Source of the DNA: Pisolithus tinctorius
Taxonomy: Eukaryota > Basidiomycota > Agaricomycetes > Boletales > Pisolithaceae
DNA: 64,000 nt
Direction: 5' to 3'
NCBI GenBank assembly: GCA_024663395.1
Contig: JANFAH010000001.1
Location: forward strand, 4,216,001 to 4,280,000
The notes beneath the pieces are model-generated. The model saw only the letters and a list, made by a program, of their open reading frames with translations, was not told the origin of the DNA and did no database searches. Below, piece after piece: positions 23,021 to 34,226 of this stretch. Numbering within the stretch: the stretch's first letter is position 1; each line of letters starts with the position of its first letter. The position numbers and the translations under genes are program-made.

Positions 23021-24451
23021 ATGTCATCCCCATCGTCTCCGTCGCCGACAACCCGCTCCAGGACCCTTCTGTTTATCTCGTATCGCGATTCAAGAATACG
23101 TTCGTCCAGCTCCTCAAAACACCGCCCATCATATGACGATCCGTATCAAGCCGACGACGACGACGACGAGAACCAACACCTCATAACCCAACAACACCTC
23201 GCCCTCGACCTTCAGTTACCTCCGAAATGGTACGTTCGCCTTCTATCCGAGGCCCCGGTTCTTACCCTTCTTGGCCTAATCACCATCTATAGGGTCGACA
23301 TCTCCGATCAGGTGGAGGATATACTCGCTGCGGTCCAGTCGAAACGTACGTTCTTCGGCCCTTTTTCGTCGGTCCGACCATCACTCAAATCATGTTACAA
23401 GTGAGTGCACTTGAAAAACTCCATGCGAAGCGTGTTCTTCCCGGATTCGCGGACCGGACAGCGGAGGAACGGGAAATCGAGGCAGCGACCACTGACATCA
23501 CCAAGGTAATGCACCATCCGCTGTGCACGCACCCGCCCGTGCTTAGCCCAAATCAGGACTTCAGGCGTTGTCATGCCCTCATACAACGAATCGGGGTTGA
23601 CCAAAGCCACTCCTTCCCCCCATCAAGTGGGACCTACCACGAGTCGCTCACTGCCAAAAATGTGCAAAGAGGGCTCGCCGCCAAAGTGCAGGAACTCAGC
23701 TCCACATTCCGAAAGAAGCAACGTGTCTTTATGGAACGTGAGTGGTTCCCCCGTTCGGGCACTTCATAAATTCTTTGACGTCACTCATTTTCCACGTTCT
23801 TCCTCCTTTCAGGTCTCCAGGGTCACGTGATAAAACACCAGGATCTTCTCATAGCTTCAGGTACCGTTTCTTCCCGGGGTTCAGAGGGCCTCTCCGCCCT
23901 TGACGATGATGTGCGGGCTGCTGTATGTATACATTTCACATCCAGTTTTTGATATTTCGCCAATTTTCACACGCACTGTCTTTAGCAAGCACAGATTATG
24001 GAAGTAGATCAGACGCACGACCTTCGGCTTCGAGACCGCGAGTTGACACAAATCGCTAACTCCATAGCATCATTAGCAGACCTTTTCAAGGATCTCTCCA
24101 ATCTGGTGATAGATCAGGGTACCCTGCTCGACAGCATCGAATATAACATCGAACAGACTTCGGTGCAGGTCACCGAAGCCGTCAAGGAACTTAATATCGC
24201 AACAAGGTACGCTTTCTTCGCTTCAGGCCGCTAATTTGCATGTCACACCGACTTGCCCGGATAGGTACCAGAAGAACACAGGGCGACGGAAAATCATCTT
24301 CCTCTTATTGCTCATCATCTTTGGGTTGATTATCGTCTTAATCTTTAAACCGCGTCGACACCGTTCCACCTTGGGCGATACTTCACAATCTGCCTCACTT
24401 CCATCCAGTAGTTTCATGCCAGTATACGTGCGACCACGGACACGCTTCTGA
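23021..24451 (+). CDS. TLG2: t-SNARE of Tlg2/syntaxin-16 type
   Basis: Qa-SNARE of the trans-Golgi and endosomes, needed for endosome-to-Golgi fusion. The N-terminus reads 'RSRTLLFISYRDS', the conserved short peptide that binds Vps45-type SM proteins. Then 'LPPKWVDISDQVEDIL' is restored by an intron near 23232-23292. An Habc-like helical region follows ('VSALEKLHAKRVLPGFAD', 'AKVQELSSTFRKKQRVFME'). The SNARE motif begins near 23998 ('DRELTQIANSIASLADLFK') with the zero-layer Gln in 'LVIDQGTLLDSIEYNI'. An intron precedes the membrane anchor 'KIIFLLLLIIFGLIIVLIF' (24290-24350). Unusually, about 30 residues follow the anchor, ending at 24451; yeast Tlg2 also has a lumenal tail. Intact, about six exons. 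Confidence 0.93.
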
Positions 24452-25366
24452 CCTACGCACTTTCAAGTCAACATGGATTCAGGGCCCACTAACAATTCCC
24501 TTACCGAAGGGAAGATCGAGTTAGTCGCCTATTGCACTCTTGCGATACAGTGTACAGCCATGCCTGGAATACTGGCAGGTTGCATCGTGCTGATGACTCC
24601 TTCCTTGACTATACATGCCAAGCCCCACATGTCCATCACATTATTCTTATGACTTATTGCACTCGTGTCGCGCGCAGTGTTGGAATGCTTAGATGTTAAC
24701 TCGGTGCACACTTACTGTTTGAAGGGTCACATTTCATCGATGGAGGGCATCAAATTGTTTCGTCGGATACTGAACGGCGAAGCGGCCGGCAAACGTTCCC
24801 CGCACTAAAGACCATGGGGTTATGGGGAAACCCACTTCCGGTATGTGTCTGTCAAATTGGTGTCAGAGCGTACATGAGGCGGGCACGAGAATAAGTCATA
24901 TTTGAGCGACCATCCTGGGATATTAGGTGGAGTAACGATTCACACCGTTGCCATCACAAGAATGCCTCATTGCCTGAAATTCCTCCGGGCGTAGAGAACG
25001 CTCCAGAGGCACTGTGGCCTGTAGGAGAATGGAGGGAATCCACATACCTAGTTGATGGCCGGTCAGAGAAGGCGATGCAACGTGCATCATCAAACCACCA
25101 GCAGCCTGATCGGAAGTGAATACAACACAGAAGGGTCGGTACTGTACTTTCCAGCTCACGATTGAACGTTTGGTAATGCAGTGATATTGCTCATTCTCTT
25201 GGCTGCATCAGAATATCTCCAAAGAATGTTTCGTTTCTCACAAGATACGTACACAATGTTTCTGGATCTTTGAGCTTACTCGTGATCTCACCGAGGATAG
25301 TGTACTTAAGTCATAGATATATCATTGCATCATGATCGAGGGGAAAAGTACAAAGGATGGGGGAAC
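24452..25366. other. Convergent intergenic region
   Basis: 915 bp lie between the stop codons of the t-SNARE (plus) and bleomycin hydrolase (minus) genes. An ATG frame at 24474 gives 'MDSGPTNNSLTEGKIELV' and continues about 60 codons to a stop, but no splice partner or family was seen. The rest is AT-rich with no structure that I can support. Confidence 0.45.
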
Positions 25367-27341
25367 TTATGCCAGTGCACCCTATATACAAAATACACTG
25401 TCAATTAAATCACAGATAAACTAAGGAGAAGAACATACCATAGGATCCCAAGCAGGCAAAACCGACGGTTCACCCGCTTCAAATACCCTGACGAGCTCTT
25501 TCGGCGCTAACGATTTGTGTACGACAACCTGGTATACAAACCTGCACCAATGGTTATTGACCTTATCGGATATCACTGTGGCTCGAAAACACGCACTCGT
25601 CGAACCACTTGTCGCTCATGACCATATACCCTTTGTGCCCACTTTCATCACCCCACGAATTCTCAACCTTGAAGCGAATAGGACAGCCAGTCTTCTCATC
25701 GACGTGGACACCCGAGATGACCATGGCGTGTGTCATCGCAGACTCGTTGGTCTGCAGACGTTGAGCTTTGGTTAAGTTCAACTGGATGTTGAACGCTTGC
25801 TGCTGGAGAGTCACACAGCTGTAATGGGCTGCAGGGTATACACTGCACTCACCTGGTACTGATGGTAGTCGAGGTCCATTATGCCGACGTCCTTGGAAGA
25901 ATCCGAGAATTGGTTGACATCGCAACCAAAGAACACAGGCTGCCCTGCTTTGATGGACTGAAAACATTCATGTTAAGAGAACTAGTATCGGCATCGGCAA
26001 CCTAACGTACTCGAACGACAGCTGCCTTGAGCTCCGTGGATCCAGTGTTCACGTCTGGAACACGCCGTTAGTGCATGAATTGAGTGTAACTCGCTGAGAC
26101 TGACATAGAACCCGACGTCCACCCCAGACGTTGCCAAGCTTATCCACGGTGTAAAGCTTGTTGTACTCATTCCTGGGATCATTGATGAGCGAGAAGCATT
26201 CAGAAGGCTAGACGCAGTTGATTTAGGGGAAACAGTTCGTAAGTGTTCGTGATAATGAGGACCGACCGTATATCTGGTGGCGAACGCCTTGTAGAACTCA
26301 AGTGGAGTACCTTCCCACTTGGAGTACTTGCCGTCCTCGTTGTAGTACTCCCACGTGAACGAAACGTCCGGCTTAGGAGGAACACCGAGAGTGGCGGTCA
26401 TGATGGTGTAAACCTCCTGCATAAGTTGCTCTTTCTTAGCACGCAGTATCGCAGTGACTTGTTCAGAGGTCAACAAGGAGTTGGTCCGGAGCGTAGCAGA
26501 CAAATCACGAAGCGTAAGTGCATGTTCACGCAACTTCAACTTAAGAAGCTTGTTCAATGAACCGGAAGCACTAGAGTGAAATGACTCCGGGTAGATAGGC
26601 AGCGGCACGAGACCGTACGTCTAACCATCAAAGAATGGAATGAGGTGAACGCCTGGCTGTTAGTGAATGTGTGACAACACTGACCTCGAGGAGGTTGACT
26701 ACCATGTCCCATTGACCGCCATCACTAATGAGGTCGTCTGCTAGGAAATTAACGAGACGGTCATCCACTGGAAGGTGCGCGTTTTCGATAGACAGTTCAA
26801 GGTAGTAGTTGGACTTGTTAAGCTTATCCCAGAAAAACAGATAGGACTAGAAAGTAAACTTCATATCAGGAAAATGCCATCCAAGCGACGTGAGTCACGG
26901 TGGACGAACTTGTGAACACTGGAAGTCCTTGAGCTTGAGTTTCTTCATGACCTCGTACCTAATAACATTGGTCGTTGCAAACAGCCAGCAACGACCACTC
27001 GATTTCTGGTTGGTAACGGGCCCGGTATGGAACTCCACCTCATGGTTAAACACATGAGGGACCGCAATCTGCGTTTCACGGGACGTCAATGCTGTCTTGA
27101 TGTTGGAATGTGCGAGGACAGTACGAGCGAGTTGGATCTTGGGGTCTGCTGAAGCAGTCGACTCCCAAGCCTCGACGTTAGAAAGGGAGACGGAGCCATT
27201 GGACGATTTAGGGAGGGACACGTCAGTGTAGTGAGCACTCCCCGAAGCACGTCGGGCCTTCTCGTCAGTTGACTGCCTCTCGCGCTCGAGTGACGACTTG
27301 GTTGGCTGCTGGTTGGCGGCTTTAGACACGATTCCACCCAT
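25367..27341 (-). CDS. BLH1: Bleomycin hydrolase (C1B cysteine aminopeptidase)
   Basis: Cytosolic papain-fold aminopeptidase, homohexameric in yeast and mammals; it also hydrolyses bleomycin and homocysteine thiolactone. The ATG at 27341 gives 'MGGIVSKAANQQP', which fits an N-myristoylation signal (Gly2, Ser6). The catalytic Cys lies in 'GPVTNQKSSGRCWLFATTN' (near 26980-27030). Later exons give 'DKLNKSNYYLELSIENAHL', 'DGGQWDMVVNLLE', 'FTWEYYNEDGKYSKWEGTP', 'AGQPVFFGCDVNQFSD', then 'ESAMTHAMVISGVHVDE' (catalytic His) and 'FKVENSWGDESGHKGYM' (catalytic Asn). The C-terminus, 'LPAWDPMGALA', crosses an intron at about 25380-25440 and matches the yeast tail that sits in the active site. At least six introns. 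Complete. Confidence 0.94.
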
Positions 27342-27693
27342 GATGCAAGTTAAGGATGAAAGACTTGGGAGCCGAAAACCGTCCCGGGGCATGCCTTAAG
27401 TCTGAGGGCGCGGCAGCTGTTGAGAAGGACACTTTTATAGGGCCGCGCCAGTACACAGTCTGGCACCACATGGCGATACAGCGATAACAACGAAGCGGCT
27501 TGGCTGCTGTCAGTGTGTACACGGTCCACCCACAAAAGATGTCGGTTTTGCTACACACTGAACGTTGTCTGCCAGTGCCAGTCCAATAAACGGTCTACAG
27601 CACTACATTATCCTATTACTTCAGTCCCAGTTCTCGGTACGGTAGCACTGCTTGTCATGGTATTACAGCGCGGATCATGTGATTATAAGAAGC
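27342..27693. other. Spacer upstream of bleomycin hydrolase
   Basis: 352 bp between the bleomycin hydrolase start and the stop of the next minus-strand gene. It is presumably the hydrolase promoter; nothing else was seen. Confidence 0.4.
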
Positions 27694-29225
27694 CTATGCC
27701 GATTCGCTTGGAGGTTCACGTGACAACTTGCAGACAGTGAGATGCGTAGACACGACACCTGAATATAGTTAGCGCACAACACAGAATGAATTGAAAAATG
27801 CGTGATTACCATGCATAAACAACCGTTCCCTTTGGGCATCGTACACCACCGATGTGATCCCCGAAGCCAATCGACCTGAATCCTCAAATGCCTTATCGTG
27901 AGGATGAAGGTGAGCAATGATAGACTACGAAGGGAGGATGACGGATTCACCTTATCAACGCTGTACCTTTGCCCGTGAACGGAGTCAAGGTCTCCATTGA
28001 CCGTCACTCGAAGGCCCGTCGAGGACACTGGAGCTGAGGGGTCCTCAAACTTCCTAAAGATAAGTCCAAGAACATCTGCAAGGCCTTGCGGACCAACGCG
28101 TGAGCTTTCGAATGCAACGAACAACCGGTGACGACTAACCTGCGACCCAAAGCGCCCCATTGGAATCAATGGCAAGGTTGTCCGCTGCGAAGCCTGAAAA
28201 GAGCTGAGCTACGCAAATACCGACAGAACACAACCCAAATGCGTTACCTGTCTTAATGACCTCGCTAAATAGCAATGTATGATTGTTGCCTTTCTTCAGA
28301 ACTGTGATTTCTCCAAGCATAGAATCTGCGACGTAGTACGTATTGTTGTTATGACCAAGTCCCTTGACAATCCCGTTGCTCCCGTGGAGTCCGCGGTATG
28401 CAAATTTACAGCCATGATCAGCGTGACAAAAGCCAACAGACGTGTCATAAGGTTGGATTAACACATCCAGATGCCGTTTCTGTGCAGAGTCCCTAACTTA
28501 GCATGGCATGAGAAGAGTTGTGAAGGGTGACATACAAGACCAGACTTCTGGGAATGGTCATTTGTGAAGTACATACTCCTCCCATCTGGTGATCCAACGA
28601 CATCGTTGGGAGTGATAATGACGGCGGGATCTTCGAAGGTCCTAAGATGCCTCAACTCGCTGTCCCCCAGTCGAGTTTCAAAAACTTCAATCACAGAATC
28701 AGCCCCAACGCTGGAGGGGTTGCCGGCCGCGGGATTCCGGTGGTTGACGAGATACACGTAAAGAGTTGATGGATCCTGTGCGGAAATAACCACATCCATC
28801 CCATGCAGGGAAATTCCACTGCGTGAGGATAAACCAGTGAAATTGAGCCGCGTGATTGAGTTTGTTTCATAATCGTAGACAGCGACATGGTCGTTCTCGG
28901 ACATTCCAGACGCGTTGAGCCTATTAATGGCGGGCATCCACTGGAGTCGGCCATATAGTGTCGAGCACGCCAAATAGAGTAGGCCAGACGGCTGATGTAG
29001 TATGATCTCTGCGTCGACACGGTCAGTTTCATGAGACAGGAACAAAAAAGAAAAGAATTCACTCTCGCATGCCTGGAGCTCCGGAACAATGCTGCAATTG
29101 CTGGTTCCAATGGATTCTACGGACCTTCCTATACCCATCGCTGCCAAATACGGCTTAAGGTGTACACACCCAGCGACAAGGATGGCCAGTACAAGGACGG
29201 CAACACTTCTGAAGGCGCGATCCAT
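27694..29225 (-). CDS. Paraoxonase/SMP-30-like beta-propeller membrane protein
   Basis: ATG at 29225 gives 'MDRAFRSVAVLVLAILVAG', a signal peptide or N-terminal anchor; an in-frame ATG at 29285 is possible but adds a Pro-rich lead. The lumenal part reads as a six-bladed propeller of the arylesterase/strictosidine synthase type: 'DAEIILHQPSGLLYLACST', 'MSENDHVAVYDYETNSI', 'GISLHGMDVVIS', 'VIITPNDVVGSPDGRSMYF' (the Asn-Asp pair typical of Ca2+ binding), 'NGIVKGLGHNNNTYYVADS', 'AADNLAIDSNGALWVAG' and, after introns, 'ASGITSVVYDAQRERLFMHG'. The stop is at 27694, reached only after the last intron (GTAATC...TTCAG). It may hydrolyse lactones or esters; substrate unknown. Confidence 0.82.
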
Positions 29226-29714
29226 GGGAGGGGGAAGCAGAGGGGGGAGGGAGGAGAGAGCCCGGATGGTTAAGGCACACGGCATTAATATTTATCGCGG
29301 CATTCCGCTAATGCTGGACTCACAAAATCGGAGCATCGGAACCCACCTATGGAGAATGCTGGAGAACGCGACGTCCCCGTCATTATTGCTTCCTTATTGT
29401 TGTTGCAGTCGTTTAATACTGTCAGGTCGATAGAAGGAAGGCGGTTTCGATCACTGGGAAAAGCATCGCAGAGATTAGCATCCAGCGATATTCTTGATAG
29501 ACAGAAAGTCTCGGTGAAACCCGTGGACGGCGATAGCTGGCCTCAGCTAATAGCCTGGCTATCGTCTGAGTCGATGACAACGGATTCACAGCCGCTAATA
29601 GAGTTTGGTGACAACTGACCTAAACTGACTTGTTTGTATGTATGTAATCACAGGCTTGTCTTGTAATTCTATTTACCCCCTGCAGGTTCTACCAGGAACA
29701 GGTTCACCTCTAAA
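29226..29714. promoter_or_regulatory. Divergent spacer before antiporter copy 1
   Basis: About 490 bp between divergent genes. One open frame (29349-29618, plus) runs through it but has no motif and no splice link to the antiporter. I regard it as promoter sequence. Confidence 0.4.
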
Positions 29715-31938
29715 ATGAGTATAGATGTCCTTGAAGTCCGTGGTCTCACCTCAATTTTGTTGTTTCTTCCGTTTTGCAAACTTACTAGCACCTCAGGTCA
29801 CGCCCCAGAGTTTGGCGTACTTGTGTCTGGGTGGCTTCGTCGTGCTAGTTAGTCGTTCGGGCGTGTGTCCGGGAAAACTCAAATGCTTACCCTACTAGTT
29901 CTCCATGGTTTCCCTTCTTGTGAAGGAGAAGGTCAGTTCGAGCTCTGTAATCTGCTCGACAATCTCATTCTCTTCAGTAGCTATATATCAATGAAGTCGT
30001 GCTCGGCACGGGGTTCGGCGTGCTCATGGGTCCTTATGTTGCCAACGTGTTCAGTCCTAGGTCCTGGGGTGCTGAGCAAAACATAATCACGCTTGAGGTT
30101 ATGAGGATCGTCCTTGCAACTGGCCTCTTTGCGGTGGGCGTTGAGCTGCCGTGTGCTTACATGTGGGAACATGTCAGGGGTTTGTTAATTATGGTGGTGC
30201 CTACCATGGCGTTCGGTTGGATCATTGTAGCAGGTGAGTGTCTCCGGCCCTCATCTCCCGTCTGAATTGATCTTATCTGGCCGCTACAGGGATCCTTCAT
30301 GCCCTTTTCCCGATGTTGGATATGATCTCTGCACTTTGTATCGCTTCCTGTCTTACTCCCACCGATCCGGTCACTTGTGCAGCCATCACTCGTACGTAAT
30401 ATGAGTTTCTATCAATGAGGCTCGGTCAGCCAAGAATCTTCTTTTCCTAGGCGGAAAATTTGCTGCAAAGCATGTCCCCCTCAAGATTCGCAGAATCTTA
30501 TCAGCTGAATCTGCAGCGAATGATGGGTTGGCGTATCCGTTCCTCAGTATTTCTCTATACCTGACTGTCGAAACATCCACTCGCGTCGCCATTGGAAAGT
30601 GGTTCCTCGTCGGTTGGCTATGTGAGATATCGTTCTCTTCGGTTGACTGGAACGCTAACTTCTTCTGTGATATAGATCAGGTCATCTTTGGCACCACCCT
30701 CGGCGGAATTCTCGGTAAGCTCGAACGTGCTCTCAGCAGAATCTTACTCATGGTACGATACCCAGGGCTCATATTCTCTAAGCTTATGAAGCTCAGTCAT
30801 CGGAAAGGTCTCATTGACCGTGAATCCTACATTGCGCAATATTTAGCTCTCGCGATCTTCACCACCGGCGTTGCCAGCAGTCTCGGCGCTGATGACCTCC
30901 TCGCAGCATTTGCGGCAGGTGTGTGCGGTGGTTAGCTCACCAGTGCATTTCGCTCACGGTTTCTGCAGGCTCAGCAATTTCATGGGATGGACATTTCAAT
31001 ACGCAAACCGAAGGTGATGCGTTTGCGTCTGTCATAGATTACGTCTTGAACTGCGGTTGCTTCATCTATATTGGCGCTTGGCTGCCGTTCAGTTCCTATA
31101 ATACCGCGGATCTCGGGATTACCCCCTGGCGCCTGTGTTGTCTAATGATCGCATTACTTTTTCTCCGTCGCATCCCCCCTTTGTTGCTACTTTATAGATT
31201 CGTTCCGGAAATATCTTCCTGGAAAGAAGCATTGTTTTCGGGGCACTTCGGTGAGTTGACCAAGCTCCTGACAACGATTAGATCATTGATATCTGGTTTC
31301 AGGACCGGTGTGTAGTTGTTTTCTAGTCGTGGTAGTATTGATGCCGAACGCCCTTGGCAGATGGGTGTCAGCGCGGTGTTTGTCTCTGCATTAGCTTTGA
31401 CTCGCCTTCCCACTCCTGAAAATCCCCCAGCGGATCAGCAACAGTTGCTCGCGGCAGTTATTCAACCTATAGTGTCGTTCGTCGTTCTTGGTTCCATCAT
31501 AATTCGTGCGTTTCGTCTGTTTCTCCCTCCGGATTCGGCTGATAACCTACAGACGGACTTTCTATTCCGTTCTTCAACTTGGGCCGTGAGGTGCACTCAC
31601 GCACTACCAGTCTATCTTTGAATTGGACCTGGACTAACCGCACTACCCCCGATTGGGTCCTTTGGGCGCGCCGCCCTGAAGGTGCAACAGCAACGCCTAG
31701 CGCTACCAATATAGCTGTGGCCGACGTTGAACGTGGTGCGGTGCCAGTAGCTGATGTTTCCCGCTGCAACGAAGAACTGGACTGTGATGACTCCGAAATG
31801 GTATTAGCTACGTCGGGAAAGGACGAGGTAGCAGATGTTTCGGAGCTCATAACGAGCCGTTCTCATCGACCAAGAGAGGACGAGATTCCAGGCCTGGACA
31901 GTCGCGTTGAGGTCCACTTCTCACCCTTCGTCTACTGA
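29715..31938 (+). CDS. Plasma-membrane Na+/H+ antiporter, copy 1
   Basis: CPA1-type exchanger of the fungal Sod2/Nha1 family, which exports Na+ or K+ in exchange for H+. ATG 29715 ('MSIDVLE'), an intron, then 'VTPQSLAYLCLGGF', 'VSLLVKEKLYINEVVLGTG', 'GAEQNIITLEVMRIVLATG', 'SALCIASCLTPTDPVTCAA', 'SAESAANDGLAYPFLSISL', and 'SSLGADDLLAAFAAG' with the conserved acidic pair (about 30880-30925). Then come 'GGCFIYIGAWLPFSS'-like 'CGCFIYIGAWLPFSS', 'ALFSGHFGPMGVSAVFVS' (via a 5-nt exon at 31303-31307) and 'HGLSIPFFNLG'. The tail is acidic and Thr/Ser-rich and ends at 31938, though a last intron is possible. All introns can be spliced to keep frame, so it looks functional. A close paralogue lies at 38994-41230. 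Confidence 0.9.
31303..31307 (+). other. 5-nt micro-exon of antiporter copy 1
   Basis: GACCG lies between TTTCAG and GTGTGT. Joining CAC TTC G + GACCG + ATG GGT restores 'HFGPMGV', the conserved family sequence. Skipping it shifts the frame. The paralogue has GGCCG at the same codon. Confidence 0.82.
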
Positions 31939-32442
31939 GGATGTCGCTGATCAATTAGAATACACAGCCCGGAACTGAAGCTGGTGTTATGCAAGCTGAA
32001 GACTTGACCTCACCAAACAACTCCCAGGTGAAAACTGTACGCTTTCCGAGTACTCAATAACAACTACTGGGAGTCCACATTGGACATGAAGTTGTTCATG
32101 TCATGGTCAATGCCCCCTATGCCTTATCACGAAATTTTGTGTTTTGGAAACCAGGAATATTGGTGTGCGTTTGCACCACGTTTCTTGGTTCGAGTTCTTG
32201 CGTCTCCAATACCTACATTCTAGAAGCTCATGACTCTCGTTACATCGAATTTACCCAAAGCAATGAATATCCTCCACCACTGCCAGTCGAGTTTTGACAT
32301 GTCTGATGTGAGGCGAGTTGCTTGGAAGTTACCTGCCAGTCGGCAGGAAACAAGTCGTGTAGTCATGTTATTCCATGAGCTGCAAGGAACTTGCAAGTTA
32401 ATGTACTGTATTATCTAATCGTACCTTTCACGCCCACTCACG
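31939..32442. other. Intergenic region
   Basis: 504 bp between the antiporter stop and the Ssl1 start on the same strand. Part of it may be antiporter 3' UTR or a further 3' exon. No independent gene was seen. Confidence 0.4.
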
Positions 32443-34071
32443 ATGGACGTTGACTCTGACTCTGACATCTCCCTTTTCGGGGACGAAGACCCGCGTGCCA
32501 AGGGTAAAGGTAAGGGAAAGGCATCAGAAAGGCCGAGGAAGGGCAAAGCAAAAAGAAAGGCAAAGGAGGTCAGTTTCGCTTATGCGGGGTCCACCCGGAG
32601 GATGGAAGTTGAGGAACACCTGGCTATAGCAAGCTTATACATGGGAGGCCTCATATACGCGCTCATGGGATACTGTTCAAGAAGACGAAACTGGGAGCTT
32701 GCAAGGGTCTGTGGAGGATTTGATGGCTAGGGGCCGACGAAGGAGGTATGCTACAGTACCTTGTGTGCTCGACTCGCTGGCTGAGCGTACATAGACTCCT
32801 CGCACCTGCCTCTGCCATACGACGCACGATCATCCGGCATCTGGTCTTGATTTTGGACCTTTCAAATTCCATGATGGACCGTGATTTTCGCCCCACGCGA
32901 TTTGACCTTGCGCTTCGCTACGCTCGGGAGTTTGTAGCGGAGTGGTTTGACCAGAACCCACTTGGACAAATTGGTGTCGTTGGCATGCGTTCTGGCCTTG
33001 GGGAGCGCGTCGGCGAAATGTCAGGTAGGGTAACATCGTATTCAGTGTGTTCATCTGACGTGATTTTGCAGGCAACCCTCAAGATGTCCTCAGGTCGTTG
33101 AGTGACAGGGCAAAACTGGAACCTGCTGGAGAACCAAGCTTGCAGAATGCGATAGAAATGGCGAGAGGCAACATGAGGTACTTTGCTTCCCAAATCATTC
33201 CATGTGACCCGCTCACACCCATAGTCACCTACCGACACAGTCATCTCGCGAAATCCTTATCATCTATGGCTCGCTAACTACTTGTGACCCTGGTAACATT
33301 CACGAGACTTTAGAGGTCTGCGTCAAGAGTAGAATTCGGATATCCATCATCGCCCTCGCAGCAGAGATGAAAATCTGCAGGGAACTAAGTGACAAGACAG
33401 GAGGTAAGTGAAAATATTTATTTAAAAGAAACCCATGATTTCTTCACTAGCAAGTACGTAGGGAAATTTGGAGTGGCCATGAATGAGGGCCATTTCAAGG
33501 ACTTGTTGTTCGAATTAGTTCCTCCTCCCGTTCAGCAAGCCACGATCCGTAATGCGGGCAGCGGAAGTGGAAATCCACCCGCGGATCTGATGATGATGGG
33601 CTTTCCGACCCGTCTTCCAGACACGTCGACTCCGAGCCTTTGTGCTTGTCATTCGGACATGAAGAGCGAGGGATTTCTGTGTCCACGTTGTATGGCGAAA
33701 GTGTGCGACGTACCGACTGATTGCGATATCTGTGGCCTTATGATTGTGAGCTCACCCCATCTGGCACGAAGCTACCACCACCTGTTCCCCGTCAAGCCGT
33801 ACGAAGCGGTGTTCGTACCTGTACTCTTGTCCGTATGATTTGGCTGAGGGTTGGTTCTACCAGGGCGTCACTCGACGACACGTCCCAGTCGGCCAGCGCT
33901 TGTCACGCATGCGCTCGGCCGTTTCCAGCAGCACCTTCAAGTGGAGTTGTGACGGAGGGGATCAGCCCGCTGGGCCGATACCGCTGTCCAGATTGCCACC
34001 ACGACTTCTGCACTGAATGCGATGTTTTCGTACACGATGTAGTTCACTGCTGTCCAGGCTGCGGCAAATGA
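32443..34071 (+). CDS. SSL1: TFIIH core subunit Ssl1/p44
   Basis: TFIIH works in RNA polymerase II initiation and nucleotide excision repair; p44/Ssl1 stimulates the XPD/Rad3 helicase. ATG 32443 begins an acidic then Lys-rich start. Spliced exons give the von Willebrand A-like domain: '[19 protein letters not shown]' (MIDAS-like DxSxSM, near 32840-32880), '[18 protein letters not shown]', '[11 protein letters not shown]', '[18 protein letters not shown]' and '[17 protein letters not shown]'. Then come '[18 protein letters not shown]' and 'MMMGFPTRL', a first Cys cluster ('[19 protein letters not shown]') and, after an intron, the C4C4 RING-like end: 'CHACARPF', '[18 protein letters not shown]', 'HCCPGCGK'. 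All zinc ligands look present. Complete, with about six introns. Confidence 0.94.
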
Positions 34072-34226
34072 GCACCTTATTATTCTGTACTTACACGTAG
34101 AGGGACAATTCAACAAATTTCATACGTGACCCGCGTGCGGTCCGCTGAGGGGCGCGGTGAGACTCCGCGCGTGTTTGTCGATTTAGCCTGCTCGGCTCTG
34201 TCCACACCCTTTTCGCCGTTCCTACC

